NCBI GenBank assembly: GCA_951799405.1
Contig: OX637334.1
Coordinates: forward strand, 15,500,001-15,564,000
DNA: 64,000 nt
Direction of reading: 5' to 3'
Source of the DNA: Agapetus fuscipes
Taxonomy: Eukaryota; Arthropoda; Insecta; Trichoptera; Glossosomatidae
Shown here: positions 23,580 through 35,574 of the stretch, in pieces
How the letters are laid out: every line of letters starts with the position of its first letter
How positions within the stretch are numbered: position 1 is the stretch's first letter
Notes under the pieces: generated by a model
Database searches by the model: none
Seen by the model: the letters and a program-made list of their open reading frames with translations, nothing else
What the model was told of the DNA's origin: nothing
Translations under genes and position numbers: made by a program

Positions 23580-23775
23580 TAATGATTGCTTACAAGAAGG
23601 CATGTGTAAAGGTGCGCTCGTACATGCTGTCTGTGTACTTAGAAAATAGAAATAAAATAAACCTCAAATGGATATAAATCCTGTTTCTCTTGCCGCCCTT
23701 TCCTGACATTAGAAAAGTGAACCATTAGAACAGTATGCGTGGTCAGCTTAATACCAAACTGTATGCTAAGGAAAA
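23580..23775 (-). mobile_element. R element, diverged, tailless
   Basis: cttgccgccctttcctgaca and gcgtggtcagcttaatacca in complement. Confidence 0.5.
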
Positions 23776-23829
23776 ATGCTGGCAAGTAGGAAAAATCCCT
23801 GACTACCTAAAATCCATTATATTAGGGGT

Positions 23830-23938
23830 TGTTAGGTCTGTAGTGAATTGATACAGACAATATTGTGACGTCACCCGGCCGAGTTGCTTGGGAAAAGTAA
23901 ATCAAACATTTTATAATTGGTTACTAAGGATGACAGTC
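23830..23938 (+). repeat. Repeat D copy
   Basis: gacaatattgtgacgtcacc, cggccgagttgcttgggaaa and ttggttactaagga. Confidence 0.5.
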
Positions 23939-24581
23939 TGGTGTTTGCACGCCGAGAAAAAATTTTCATTGTATCAATTTATTTAGCATCATCGTTGATA
24001 TTTCTAATCAAGAAACACGAAAATAATACAATCCTCATAAAAAGACTGCTTCCAAGCGAAATATTAAAGACTTTTCAGTTAATTATTTAATAATTAATCT
24101 TTTGTTTACGTCGACAACTTATTTTTTCAGTTGTCAACTGCCACTTTTATCTCAGAACATAATTAAGTTGTCAGTTAGAAGGTTTCTCAGTTGGATATCA
24201 ATTATTGAGATATGTATCGCCTCCTTTCTTCTTCAAAGGAAAGCAAAACTAATCAAAAACATTGACTAATTACTTTATGATTAATTGAAAAGAAGGTGTG
24301 TTAATTAATAATTATTTACAAAGATAAAAGTGTACGTAATTCTATTGTTAATTGTTTTCACACAAATAAATGCAAACATTTTATCCGTTTTCTTATGAGA
24401 CTCATATTCACAAGTTATTGGAACTTTAGATGCTGCAGCTGTAAGAAAAGGTTAAGGGAAATATGGGTGAAAAGTGATGAAACTATCAGTTATCACATTT
24501 ATAACAGTTGTATAAATATCACATGATCATCACACTGAAGAAGCCCATCGCAGACATGGACAGAACATTCAGAAGCTCGGC

Positions 24582-24885
24582 ATCTATAATCTAAGTAACA
24601 AAGATATATTACATTAATTAAGATTCATATTAAATGCATTCCCATAAGCAGACACGTATAATTTCGCGCTTACACGTGGCGCATGTGGACTTAGAATATA
24701 AAAACCCAAATCTAAAATGAGCATACATCCTGCAACTTTTGCCGACCTTCCCTGAAGCAGGGGTGACATTGGCAAAGTGAACCATTTTCTACAGCATAAG
24801 TGATCAGCCGCTTACGAACGTATAAGTCAAGGAACATACACAACAAATTACATTTTTAAAATCAACAAATAATAAATACGTATAA
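24582..24885 (-). mobile_element. R element, long form
   Basis: Tail tctataatctaag; the head passes caaggaacatacacaacaaa into the AT-rich 5' extension also seen at 21142 and 55231. Confidence 0.75.
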
Positions 24886-26230
24886 ACACCAAAACAAATG
24901 CAGAATACAAACTTCTAATAAAAGAAAAAACAATTTACCATACGATGATTTTTACACGGCGAAGCTATCAAGGAACATTGTACTTAAAAACTACTTAAAA
25001 AATACAAAAAAAATGTATTTCTGAAAAAAAAATTTGGTCTCTGTCTTTTAAATTTTTTATTTTCCTGTAAAAAATATTATTAAAAACCAGAAAAAGTATA
25101 AATTAGCAAAATACTGTGAATATTTCTTTACCAAATTTAGGTAATAGAAAAATATAATTAATTTACAAATATTATATATGTATGTAGATATTTAAAAAAA
25201 TAAAATAATAAGAATTATAAAAAAATAATGAGTGAAAAATTATCTTTCTACGCTATGAGCCCGCGTCGAAAATAATTTTCATCTTTATTATTTTTTACTT
25301 ATTTATAAAAATAGACAAAATACGTACTTTGTACGATAAAGAAGGAGAAAATTAATTCAAAGAAAGGATGAAAGTACTCATTAATATTTATACAAAGTAA
25401 TTTTGTTTTCAAGACGAAATATGTTTTATTTTAATTTGCCATAACAAATAAATATGAAAATTAATAATATAGTATTATGTACAAAAAAAAAATACATTAA
25501 AAAATTTAACGAAGATTTAGAAATAATACAATACTGTTTCTTTAGTTTCTTCATTAAGTTTTTGGAGAACTTATGGAGAAAATAAATATAACTCAAATAT
25601 TAAAACTAAAAATGTATAGACATTACTTTTTTATTTACACATTCATGTTAAATATTTTATTTCATTTTTATAAAATATAGATAGATAACAACTAATTAGA
25701 TAAGAAATATCACCAAAATATATGTATGTCTTTAATTTAAAAATGAATATCATTAAAAAATATAATTGTGAATTAAGAATATGTACCTAAAGAATACATC
25801 TTTAATTTTTTTTATGTAAACTTTTATTTATAGTGTACAGAAGCGTATTCAGGCGTATCGGCGCCCTGTGAAGGATGCGGAAAAAAAATTAAGATTGCAA
25901 TGTTTGTTTAAAAAAATATGTGTTGTGTAAACAGTAGTTATCCATATGTCGAATTTTAGTAAACATAGATAAAACCCCTACAGTAAATTTTATATAAAAA
26001 ATATTACGTATAAATATATAGTCTATCAAAATTTAATAAATATGTAGGTACCTGCCTATTTGGCATGAAAATTTATTTGTAAAAATGTTGTAGAAAATTT
26101 AAAAAGTTTATAATTTGTATGAATAAAAATGTATTAAAAATATTGTGTATTTTATATGTATTCGAAATTTCTAATAAAGTTTAAAAAATATTTTACGATA
26201 TTTTAATTTCATTTTCTTGTATTTCTCAAG
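24886..26230. other. Extreme AT-rich tract (~1.35 kb)
   Basis: Almost entirely A and T with homopolymer runs and tata words. No gene, hairpin family or repeat recognised apart from the short GC blip gcgtatcggcgccctgtgaa near 25857. Confidence 0.5.
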
Positions 26231-26262
26231 GTCTATCTATAATCTAAGTTGCAAGGATATAT
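26231..26262 (-). mobile_element. R element tail fragment
   Basis: tataatctaagttgcaagga followed by unrelated DNA. Confidence 0.45.
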
Positions 26263-26320
26263 TAAAGTATTTTATTATACTATTAATTAAGGTAGTACAT
26301 TGTTTTTTAGAACTACATAG

Positions 26321-26495
26321 TGGGGATATGGCCAGGCAGTTAAGTGGCTCTGGCGTATGTTTGAAATAAAAACTGTGCCGGTTTGATCCCCGTCTGGTTT
26401 GCAAGACGGCAGCCTTGCAAACTAAAATTGATTACTTATAAATTGAGAATTTTAATACCTTTTTCTGGCCAGGGTAAAAGGTCTCGAATTTTCCA
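26321..26495 (+). mobile_element. SINE-3-like element, diverged
   Basis: atatggccaggcagttaagt and ccggtttgatccccgtctgg resemble the A- and B-box regions of a long-variable-arm (Leu/Ser-type) tRNA, followed by acctttttctggccagggta, a body word shared with the other SINE-3 copies. Confidence 0.5.
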
Positions 26496-27025
26496 GCGGT
26501 AATCAATAGAAAGCAAAGAATAAAACATCGCCGCAAGTAAAAACGGAATGGTCCACCTAATCATCTCTTTATCCTTTATATAATCTCCTTCATTATATAC
26601 CATCTATGATATTATGGAAGAACACTAGATCGACCAATCAGCTGTTCACGTGCGGTCATGTTCATCGCTTTATATCTAGCAATACGATCGCGGTATCGTG
26701 GCTGAAAAATTTCCGATAATGGCCGGCCAACCAAAAAAGCACAGACTCCTTATTTAAGAACAACAGCATCTTAAGTATAAATAACCAAGCAATCTTTGAT
26801 AGAAGTAGCACAAAAGGAAATGAAAAGAATTATATAAATAAGAATTAAAAGGAATCAGCATTTGAGATTTAAGGTTTTTTTAAATAGATTTGTGAAGAGG
26901 AATGCAATTCACCAACCTATTCTGCCTGGCCAGAAACAGGTATTAATATCATCAAATAATAATGAATTATTGTTTATTAATTAAATAAAACACTGTTTCA
27001 ATTCACTTTTATATTATTTTAATTT

Positions 27026-27065
27026 TGTCTAACGTTTTCGCCTACAAGGCATGATCAGGACAATG
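27026..27065 (-). ncRNA. Hammerhead-like motif, core mutated
   Basis: Opposite arm of the same fold-back. The core reads CTGATCA, so catalytic G8 is replaced. The rest (ggcgaaaacgttagacaa) matches its partner, so this copy should be inactive. Confidence 0.5.
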
Positions 27066-27081
27066 ACAATTTGATTTGTCA

Positions 27082-27121
27082 TTGTCCTGATGATGCCTTG
27101 TTAGGCGAAAACGTTAGACAA
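27082..27121 (+). ncRNA. Hammerhead-ribozyme-like motif in PLE
   Basis: Stem I ttgtc/gacaa, core CTGATGA (27087-27093), stem II gcc/ggc, then GAAA (27107-27110), palindromic stem III aacgtt, and a TTA cleavage-type triplet before stem I closes. Hammerheads with minimal stem III are known from Penelope-like elements. One extra base sits between the core and stem II, so activity is uncertain. Confidence 0.6.
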
Positions 27122-27391
27122 AGTTAAAAGAATATAAAAGTGAATTGAAACAGTGTTTTATTTAATTAATATACAATGGACTTTCACTGTGTAAACCACC
27201 AAACCCTTAAAAATACATTATTGTTTATTTTAATGAATTATTAATTAATAATTACCCAATGACATTATGTTGAACCAGGATCAAAGTTATGGTCAAATGA
27301 CCCAGGCGGGGATCGAACCAACGTTTTTATATTCCAAATACGCTAGAAAGATCAGCCCACTTGGCTCCCTCGGCCATAACACCGGCAATGC

Positions 27392-27492
27392 AGCACATGC
27401 AGCATATGTAAGCGAAAACTCACACGTTTTTGTATGGGTACACAATGAATGTTATTATACTAAAATATTTATGTATCTTTGCAACTTAGATC
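27392..27492 (+). mobile_element. R element 3' fragment
   Basis: cagcatatgtaagcgaaaac to atctttgcaacttagat. Confidence 0.6.
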
Positions 27493-27650
27493 ATGGACAA
27501 TATATACATATGATCGTTAGAATGTACAAATAAAATCCTCTATGTTATTCTTAGAAACAGTCATTCTCGTTATTAATGTTTTCATTTATTTCCAGTCTGT
27601 TTATTTTCATAATTTTCATCTGAAAACAACGGAATATCTCCGAGATCTTT

Positions 27651-27819
27651 ACCCCAAGTGCAAAATATTTCATTCAAACGCGACCATAGCGTTGAATCAA
27701 AAAATATATGAAAACTCAAACACTTGCCAGGTGTGGTATTTTAGTCTTCCTAATTTTTTTGGTAAACGCTGTGTTTGAGTTGAAACGTACCTACGGCGTA
27801 ATGCTTGAGTTTATGGGAT
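27651..27819. mobile_element. MITE family M4 member
   Basis: Imperfect inverted ends: accccaagtgcaaaat on the left and the complement of gcttgagtttatgggat on the right, with inner atagcgttgaatcaaaaa / ttttttggtaaacgctgtgt. Related ends at 32165, 33975 and 43411. Confidence 0.4.
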
Positions 27820-28047
27820 GAGTGAGAACGAACTGAAATTCTAAAGTTTACATGAAGTTTTGAGACAAACCATTTGTCTGACAATTCGAGACGCAGCTGT
27901 CCACTGCAAAACTACGAAAAATATTATGACCCGAAAGGATTGTGAGCATTTGGGATTGTTGTAACTGTTGCTGTAATTAAGTCTCCGTTTCACTTAGGGT
28001 GTTGGTGAGGCAAGTTATGATAAAGAAATTCAATTGGACTGTACTTA

Positions 28048-28171
28048 GGCCCGGTACTTTCAACATTAGCTTATGTGACTTTAAACTGATAAAAAATAAT
28101 ACTCGGACACACTTAGTGTGTCTTTTTCGTTCAATAAAAAGTCGCTGTGCTAACATTGAGAATACCGGGCT
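28048..28171. mobile_element. MITE family M1, copy 2
   Basis: ggcccggtactttcaa opposite gagaataccgggct, with the shared interior ttatgtgactttaaactgat. Flanked by tta on both sides (28045-28047, 28172-28174), matching the TWA duplication of PIF/Harbinger elements. Confidence 0.7.
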
Positions 28172-28370
28172 TTAGTCCACATAAATACCAGACGGCCAGC
28201 GTCTACCAGGCCGGCCACCCAAAAGATGGAAGAACAGCTGGTCTTCTGCATTACAAAAGGGAAGTACCTAATAAAGAGATAAATAAATCAACAATAATAA
28301 GAAGGACTGCATAATTTATTAAGATTCACTGATATTACACAAACACCTATTCAATCGATAGATTTATTTT

Positions 28371-28397
28371 CCTTGACATATAGGCCGGTATGAGGCT
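28371..28397 (+). mobile_element. R element head stub
   Basis: ccttgacatataggccggta then a SINE-2 head starts; the rest of R is missing. Confidence 0.45.
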
Positions 28398-28438
28398 GGA
28401 ATGCAAGCACTCTGCCAACTAAGCTAACGACCGGACTC
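28393..28438 (-). mobile_element. SINE-2 head fragment
   Basis: ggaatgcaagcactctgcca to taacgaccggac, the complement of the A-box half of the tRNA-like head. Confidence 0.55.
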
Positions 28439-29029
28439 GAATGAACTTGAAACTTGGAAAAACAGGAAAATAATTTCACTTCAATTAAAAACTTGATGTA
28501 AGATCAGATCTTTTAACTGTAAAAATAAATAAGTTCCAAACGCCAATGCTATCACATCGAAGATGAATCTCTTTAAAGTTGGATACATTATATTGTGCAT
28601 CTTGCATACATACGGATCAGTTGACAATTTTGTCATGCACCGCGCATATATCTTTAGTGGTTCGCAAAAGCGATCGCCAATCTTCGATAGAGGAAGAATA
28701 ATAAAAAAAATGTTGGGGAAAGTTAGAAAACGCTTTCGGAATATATTTCGCTTTGTTCAACAATGCTATAAAAATAAATTTGAAAATTCTTTCGAGAACT
28801 TTTCCGAGAAAATATCCGCGACGCATAAAAGTTTCTGAAATATTTTAAATTATATTGTTTTAAAACTGCAATATGAAAAGTTTCATTTTGGTTTTGAATT
28901 TCTGATAATATCTAGGAAGGCTTGCCAATTGCAGTTCTGGCAAGAATACAATGAGCAGATAAGTCAAAAATGAATTTCGAATTTTTTTTACAATTAATCA
29001 AAATGAAAATTAATATTATTTATTTGGTG
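28439..29029. other. Spacer with one unassigned frame
   Basis: A 91-codon frame at 28563-28838 (lysine- and phenylalanine-rich, no motif) overlaps a minus-strand frame. I do not regard either as a gene. Confidence 0.3.
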
Positions 29030-29297
29030 GGTGTTGTTTTTGTGTAAAACACATTTTAAAATCCTCTGCCAGCTTGATCGTTGCTATTAAAAGCACCAAT
29101 TCTCAAGAAATACCCAGTTGCTTTAAGTCTGGATTGAATTTTAGGAACCGCTCTTTGGTAAAGGCAAAGGATCAACCCAGCGAAAGTTTTTTTGAAAATA
29201 TATTGTTGTTTTTGGTACTCTGCCAGAAATCGAACTCAGTAACTTACAGTTGCGAGTTCGAAGCGTAAACCACTAGTGACTAGACTGCAACCAGTCT
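29030..29297 (-). mobile_element. SINE-1, nearly full length, diverged
   Basis: From gtgggtgttgtttttgtgta (L2-like tail complement) through ccagcttgatcgttgctatt and aggatcaacccagcgaaagt to a B box complement (agaaatcgaactc) and a decayed A box. Confidence 0.65.
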
Positions 29298-29852
29298 TTA
29301 TTTTTACAACTAATCGATATTGAAGTTAATAAAACAATATTTTCCCCCTATTTTTTGTGATTATTTTACAATTTTTCGTACACTTTTAACAACAAAAAAT
29401 TACAAAAATTTTGCCTCACTGTTTTTCTATCAAAAACCATTAAATTAAAATACACAATGTTGCATTTTTGTGCAGAAAAGTCAACAGAATTTTCCGTTTT
29501 TAACGTCAACCCTCCAGTTTATTCCATTTATGCACAAACAGCAAAATACTCCATTAGCTTTAGTTGAGAGAAAATAAATCCGAGAAAACGTTGCATTTTC
29601 TTATATTCAAATAGTTTAGCTTAGAGTTTTATTGACTAAGAATTAATTTAAAATGTGTTTTTGGAATTCCTCTCAAGCAAAGTGGTTAACAGAAAATTTA
29701 AATTTCAATTGGCTAGCTTTTTTGGTTTTTGAATAAAAACAACAAATAATTAAACAGTATGCTACTTTCTGCAGGCTTTTTTTACTACCTATTGGTTATA
29801 AAGATTCGCAGATTTCGTAGTAGAATTCCTAGAATTCGAGATACGTTGATAC

Positions 29853-30148
29853 TGTTACGAACTATAAGTTTGTGTGTACACCTAAGCACGATGGTGTGTG
29901 ACGAACAATCTGGAAGTTTTCATAGAAGTATGTGGAATAATAATTTAGAACATGCAAGAACCGTCTATTTTGTAACTATACACACGATCCGCAATGGTGC
30001 GGAGAGCCAGAGACGCTTGAAACATTGTGACGCAAAGCCGATAGAGCTAGAGAAGTAGGTACAGCGTAACCGTATATTGAGCAAAATAAATCCTGTTAAA
30101 TAAATAAATCGCTTTTTAATTAAAAAGAACACAAGTTAAATCATAACA
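29853..30148 (+). mobile_element. Candidate solo LTR (TGTTACGAAC family)
   Basis: 296 bp from tgttacgaactataag to aaatcataaca. Contains aaaataaatcctgttaaata near its 3' side, a phrase shared with the LTR-like sequence at 62.6 kb. Flanks are atac and atag, a one-mismatch 4-base duplication. Likely a Ty3/Gypsy- or BEL-type LTR; no internal coding region adjoins it. Confidence 0.55.
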
Positions 30149-30689
30149 ATAGAAGTGCATGACTTTCATACATTATTATTTATTAAAATGCAGCTTGGAT
30201 AAAATATAAAGCTTTCGAATTATTACAATATATTGTGATTTTTTTTTTCTTAATATAGGTCTTTCGATCTTCAATTATTATCAAAAAAACTTCATATCAG
30301 CTCATCGTCCCTGAGATGAGGAAGATATCTTTTTACTTTTCATCCTTCCATCTAAGCGTTGGTCTCTCATCTCATTGGCTACGATGTGTTTTATGCTGGA
30401 GACACGATTTCTCCAAAATCATCTTCAGGATTTCACTGTATCATCTATTTCATACAGTTTTCGTGGGATTACCTACATTTCTTTATATTCTAGCATATTT
30501 CAATCAATCCATTCTATCCATCACGTTTATCAAACATTTCCGTATTTAAGATTCAATCTGTATTTGTCATTATTTTAGCAATTTCACAAAACTCTTGAAG
30601 CTTCAGATGTTTTTCTAGGTCTTCTTTATGCTCTTATTTCGTTCACATTTATTCCCTCACACTTTGTCAGTCATTAATATTTTTTTTTC
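30149..30689. other. T/C-rich spacer
   Basis: Two overlapping plus-strand frames of 67-77 codons rich in F, S, L and Y. Composition-driven; no motif. Confidence 0.35.
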
Positions 30690-30812
30690 TTCTGGTCCAA
30701 TCCATCTCAACACATTTTTTCTAGTACTTTACTTTTACATGTAACTTTGCTTCTCTTATTATTTCACTTATCTGATCAAGTCTTACCTTGTTCGACTTTC
30801 CTCTTTTACATT
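30690..30812 (-). pseudogene. RTE-like LINE C-terminus, decayed
   Basis: A minus-strand reading gives KRGKSNKVRLDQISEIIREAK, aligning with GRGRPRKVWMDQIFEIANE of 17169-17808. Short and interrupted. Confidence 0.4.
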
Positions 30813-31140
30813 TTTTCTGAGTGAACCTTTCAAACAAATTAGATGTAAAATATATAAAGTCAGTTGAACTTAAAAATAAAATATGTAAAAGCAAACCTCT
30901 TTCGTGGAGTATGAAGCAATTGAAAGCTGGACTGAAAAAAATTGCAAAAATAAAAAAAAGCCGAGATCTGAATAAAACATCGCCCGATAAATCTAGAGAA
31001 GCTTTTCAACCCCATGACTACCGCAGACAAGATAGGTTAGTATTTTTTCCAATAGGAAAATCATAAAAATACCTACCGCTTTTTTTATGATGTGCCAGTT
31101 ACTAACTTGCTAACTGTATGTGTAAAAGTGTTTATCATCC

Positions 31141-31388
31141 ATGACCTATAGGTTGGTATGAAGCTGAACACCCATACTGTAAAAAAATATTCACTTTGCC
31201 AATGTCACCACTGTTTCAGGGAAGGTCGGAAAGAGTTGCAGGGCTTATGTTCATTTGAGATTGGGTTTTTATACTGTAGATCCACATGCAGCATGTGTGA
31301 GCGCGAAATTATGCGTGTCTGCTTGTGGGAATGGATTAAATATGAATCTAAAATGATACATATCTTTGCAGCTTAGATTTAGATTTAG
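31141..31388 (+). mobile_element. R element, complete
   Basis: gacctataggttggtatgaa to gcagcttagatttagattta. Confidence 0.8.
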
Positions 31389-31870
31389 GTAAATAAGAAT
31401 TACCGTGATGATGAGACTTCTAGCCCTGGGTACGGAAAGTTAATATGTAAGTACTTTGATCACACGCGTTCATTTATTTATTTATTTGAAATGCAGCGAC
31501 GATATTTTTGGTAACTGGCACGATGAGGGTTGAGTATATTGCTGCAAGGAGCTGCTTGAGATGCAAAAAGCCATCAGGCGGTGGGGTTCCCAGGGACTTA
31601 AAATATTCTAAAATATCTCATCCCGGAAACAACCGCGTTTTGGCTTTCGACAGCAAAATGGAATTCCAAAAAATAGTTATTTACAAATAAAAAAGTTCCT
31701 GTAGTTGTTTGTGGTTGTAGATTTTCAGTCAACTACAGGATCCCAAAGACAACTTTTTGGTTCGTGTGAAACTCCATACTTAAGGAATTATTTTTGTGAC
31801 AGAAGATATACGAGTGCGATATTTAAATAAGTATGTAATTTTCTGTAAGAATCTATACCAATGTTGCTTT

Positions 31871-32060
31871 AATCTAAGTTACAAAGTATAACAATTGATA
31901 TTCAAATTTAATGCATGCCCACAAGGACCACAAGAAGGCACGTGCAACGTCACGCTTACAGAACAATAACACAAATTTCAAAAAAACATCAACTTTGCAA
32001 GTTTTGCCGTCATTTCGTGCAACAGGGGTAACATTGGCAGAAGTGAACCAATAAAATTGA
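31871..32060 (-). mobile_element. R element, diverged
   Basis: taatctaagttacaaag tail; acaggggtaacattggcaga in complement. Confidence 0.6.
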
Positions 32061-32164
32061 AAAATAAATACAAACTCATAATGATGATGATTATGTTGAT
32101 GATGATTTTTTTTCAACTCGTAGCATATCTCCGTCCTTCCGAAATAACCCGAAAAATATAGCTC

Positions 32165-32347
32165 TACTTAAGTAGAGTCAAAGATCAGAGCCGTAAGTAT
32201 GGCGCTTTATATTCCAACTCAACCATAGCGTATTACCCAAAAAATAATGACAAGTAATACAGCGCCTTGGGTGAACGTTTAAGCATTCAAATAGTTTTGG
32301 GTAAAACGCTACGGCTTAGTTTAAACGCAATGTTTTATACTTGGGGT
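32165..32347. mobile_element. MITE family M4 member
   Basis: Inner inverted words catagcgtattacccaaaa / ttttgggtaaaacgctacgg and right end atgttttatacttggggtag (complement ctaccccaagtataaaac). The left end is decayed. Confidence 0.4.
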
Positions 32348-32551
32348 AGAGGAAAATGAACTTTAGACTGCGAGGTATGTAATACGAAGAAAAGTTATGA
32401 GTGAAAATTTCCCCGCAGAAAGTGCACGGCAATTTATTTAAGTTTATACGACCATAATATCATTGAAATTCTGAAAACGATTTCAAGTCGAAAAACGTGA
32501 TCTTCCCATCTAATCATACATGAAAAGATTATGTAACGACGCTATAGGTAC

Positions 32552-32890
32552 GTCCGGTCGATAGCTCAGGTGGTAGAGTGCTTGCATTCCATGCCGAAAG
32601 CTCGGGTTCGAATCCCACCGAGGGTGTCGGAGATGATTTCCCGTTTCGGTGTTTATTTCAAACCCCAAAATAAAATACCGGCAAGATTTACTCAGCCTTC
32701 ACAAGAAATGAGTACCAGCACTCTCGGGAGCTGGGAAACCTCCACTTCAACTGAAGTGGTTGGCGTAAGGCCGGCCCCCTTACCTGTAAAAATAAATAGG
32801 TTCAACTCGCCACATGCGACCCCTTCGGGGATAACGCGGCAAGAAGTTACACTATATGTGTAGCTTAGTTGCGTTTTTGCGTTGCGTTGC
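32552..32890 (+). mobile_element. SINE-2, full length (reference copy)
   Basis: Head ggtcgatagctcaggtggta and B box gggttcgaatccca; body caccgagggtgtcgg, aaataaaataccggcaag, cacttcaactgaagtggttg; end acactatatgtgtagcttag plus gcgttgc repeats. The tRNA-like head cannot be a free tRNA gene because the acceptor-stem partner is replaced by SINE body. Confidence 0.85.
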
Positions 32891-33289
32891 TATGGGTATA
32901 GGGCATCGAACCATGATGATGGCAATTGTTCCATGGAAGTGGCTACATAAGAAGAAAAATTGAGGTGAAAAGGACTCCAGTATTTCTAATGTAAAACAAT
33001 TGTGTATGGTAAGCGTGCATTTGCAGTGACGGCTCACAGGGCATAGAATTGACAGCCATTTGTGGTTCAAGAGATTACCGACAGCAGTTTTTTCAAGAGA
33101 CCTCTCAAGACCGATCTGTTCTCCGAATCTTTTTAAGCGTCCTTGGAGTAAATTGGGAGAAACGGTGCTAATGGAAAAAAGTTAACTATTTTTTTTAGGA
33201 ATTAGGTAAATAGATTTACCTAGGTCACGTTATGAGAAGAGAGCAATACCGTCTGCTCCATACAAGGAAACATTGTAGAAAGACGCTGA

Positions 33290-33650
33290 AAGACATCGTG
33301 GTTGAGGAGCCTACGATAATGATTTGAAAAAATTCATGGCTATGATGTAGTGAAGAAGTACCTTGGTTGTAGCTGTGACAGTGTCCTCCTGCACTGGAGG
33401 TCCTCCAGGATACTTTCCTGCACCACAAACACTCACACAACTCACCACACATAGCGGAACAGCGACAGAGTAACAGTTACACGACAAGTTATGGCAACTA
33501 GTGTACGTTAGATTTGGCAGGTGTTGTGACAGGTGGCGTGGCTGAAACAACACTGAGATCAACTGAGATATTCTGTGGAAGGAAGGGAAGCTATTGGATG
33601 AATTTAAAAGAATCTTACTGGTCCACATTTTGCAACAATAATGCATGCCG
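33290..33650 (-). repeat. Unknown repeat B, copy 2
   Basis: Shares ctgtcgctgttccgctatgt, gtgtgagtgtttgtggtgca and the downstream accacgatg-tttcagcgtc with copy 3. Uninterrupted at ccataacttgtcgtg, which fixes the empty site of the 5S/SINE insertion in copy 3. Confidence 0.65.
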
Positions 33651-33814
33651 CTAGATTCAAACTTTTTTTACCAGCACCTATTTTGAAGCAGAAATTGTAA
33701 ATATGTTTTTAAGAAAGACATATTTTGTTTAATCGTCTTATTTTATTTAGGCTCATTTTTATCGAAGTATGTCGATCATCATGGTTATTTTCATTTTTTA
33801 TGCTACAGCTCTAA

Positions 33815-33972
33815 TTAGGGATTCGAAGACTCAGTTGGTAGAACGTTTGTGTTCAAAAGAAAGAGGTGCAGGGTTAGATCATCCTGAAGGCATCAGACAA
33901 CTCTAATCCAAGTTACAAAGATTTATTACAAAATTCATATTTGATAGAAAAACACAAGCAAAAACTATAAGT
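33815..33972. mobile_element. SINE-2 head remnant (+) and R tail fragment (-)
   Basis: agactcagttggtagaacgt (decayed A-box half) at 33830, followed at 33903 by ctaatccaagttacaaagat, the R 3' end in complement. Confidence 0.4.
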
Positions 33973-33974
33973 TC

Positions 33975-34123
33975 GCCCAAGTATAAAACATAACGTTCTG
34001 TAAAAATAACTGTATGAAAAATAAAACGTTCCTTAGAGGCACTGCTTTCTGTTTCTATCCATTTATGGTTGAACGATAAGGTGGAGCGTGAACGTTTCTT
34101 TATACTTAAGGTGCAGGTTACTT
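33975..34123. mobile_element. MITE family M4 member
   Basis: Left gcccaagtataaaacataac and right tttctttatacttaaggtgc are imperfect inverted repeats of the family end. Confidence 0.4.
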
Positions 34124-34288
34124 ATTTCACCATAAACGGTGAGATAGTGAAAATACTTTGGAACAAACTGCACTGGAGTTCCTCGCATTTTACCAAAAAT
34201 TTGCATATATATTAGAACTGCGGGCCAAAATATTACTTTAAACTTGGCTTAGAGCAGAGTTTCACTAGGAAACGATGATTTTATTTTG

Positions 34289-34378
34289 TAAGTATAACAT
34301 GTGAGTTTACACGTGTCTGCTTGTGGCTATGTATTGAATATGAATTTTACATTTTAACAAATCTTTGCAACTTAGATA
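34289..34378 (+). mobile_element. R element 3' fragment
   Basis: tttacacgtgtctgcttgtg to caaatctttgcaacttagat. Confidence 0.6.
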
Positions 34379-35234
34379 AAAGATGAATTTCGTCAGAGAA
34401 ATTGATTCCTGGACCTCTTTCTTTGAACGCAAACTTTCCAGCAACTGAGCTGTGGAATCCCTATTTAATTGTATCCAAAATATTTTTCTACAATAACCAA
34501 CTTTAACAAGGATAAACATAAAATTAAAGAAAGAAGGTGATGTAGTGTGAACCTTAAATAATATCGAAGGTTAAAAGGAAGTATAAGCGACGTTTTGGTC
34601 AAAATTAAGTTATGAATCCTATCCTACTAAAAAAATCTGCTCTTTCTAATGCACTAACTCTCATAGCTCTACGATGTTTTTTTTGTTTGTGCCCAAGCAA
34701 ACAACTGCGTTTTCAAAGTATGGTTTTGGTATACCCGACAAGATTTTTGCCTTTTTTGTCCTAAAGGCGCTTGTGACATAAAAAATCGTAAAACATTGTA
34801 AAACCACGTTATTAGGAATGCTTATAAATTGCTATATTTTTTTTAATTTTAAAGCTGTTTTGATTTTAACGATATGATAAAAAATAAAAAAGTCGTTTTA
34901 AAATTTTTTTTTGCAACCTCATACTTTCAACTGTTCTCCTGAACAATTTAGTTTTTGTCGCTTATGCCCTACTTCCTTTTAACCGTCGATATTATTTCTG
35001 CAACTTAGATTACATTTTGGAACTTACTTTTTATTTCTTTAATTTGGAAAATGATATTTCTTGAATTAATTTTAAATCTCGCGGCATGCAATATTGTTGC
35101 AAACTTTTGACCAATAACAATATTTCTATTCCATCCAATATCCTACCTGCCTTCCATAGAACATCTCAGTGTTGTTTCAGCCGCGTCCCCTGTCATATCA
35201 ACTGTCAGACCAAACGTACACTATTTGCTATAGC

Positions 35235-35571
35235 TTTTTTTTTTTTTTTTTTTTTTTTTAAGAAATCCTGTGCGGGAGACTCCCTAGATTCTAAAGACTC
35301 TAGGGGTCTATGACACTTGTTGTAGTGCCGCAGAGGGGTACGAGCTTGGTCGTCGCTACAAAGCGCCAATACTCAAGCAAGACCCTAGTTGCTGTAAGGC
35401 TGGATTGACCTTTGGTGACCGGTCATTGGTAAAGGTTTTTATATTTTTCAACCCAGCGAAGAGCACATTCGAAATATAAATGGTATATTTTTGTGCTCCG
35501 CCGGGATCCGAATCCACAACCTTCCATTTACGAGTCCGAAGTGTTGCCACTACGGACTACGGACCGGTCCA
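35235..35571 (-). mobile_element. SINE-1, full length, poly(A) type
   Basis: The poly(T) run at 35235-35259 is the tail in complement. It is followed by the same 3' module as 81-406 (aagaaatcctgtgcgggaga), the body, and a complete tRNA-like head ending ggaccggtc. Directly joined at its 5' end to a 5S rRNA fragment. Confidence 0.85.
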
Positions 35572-35574
35572 AGA

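Larger units (their letters stand above)
26979..27216 (+). mobile_element. Fold-back PLE fragment with 13-bp TSD
   Basis: Two inverted arms (attcacttttatattatttt and its partner ending near 27150) are followed by the PLE terminal words tggactttcactgtgtaaac and accaaacccttaaaaa. Flanked by attattgtttatt at 26966-26978 and 27217-27229. Each arm holds a hammerhead-like motif. No reverse transcriptase is present. Confidence 0.75.
26876..27388 (-). mobile_element. SINE-3 split by a PLE fold-back
   Basis: The head at 27266-27388 (complement of gttatggccgagg, with gttcgatccccgcc) and the 3' part at 26876-26965 (accaacctattctgcctggc) belong to one minus-strand element. The intervening 26979-27216 is a PLE insertion with a 13-base duplication. 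Confidence 0.7.

Noticed and set aside
28563..28838. 91-codon basic frame as a small gene
   Set aside because: No recognisable domain, overlapping antisense frame, no flanking gene signals.
30316..30578. Membrane-protein-like frames rich in F, L, I and Y
   Set aside because: Two frames overlap in the same T/C-rich DNA; hydrophobicity follows from base composition.
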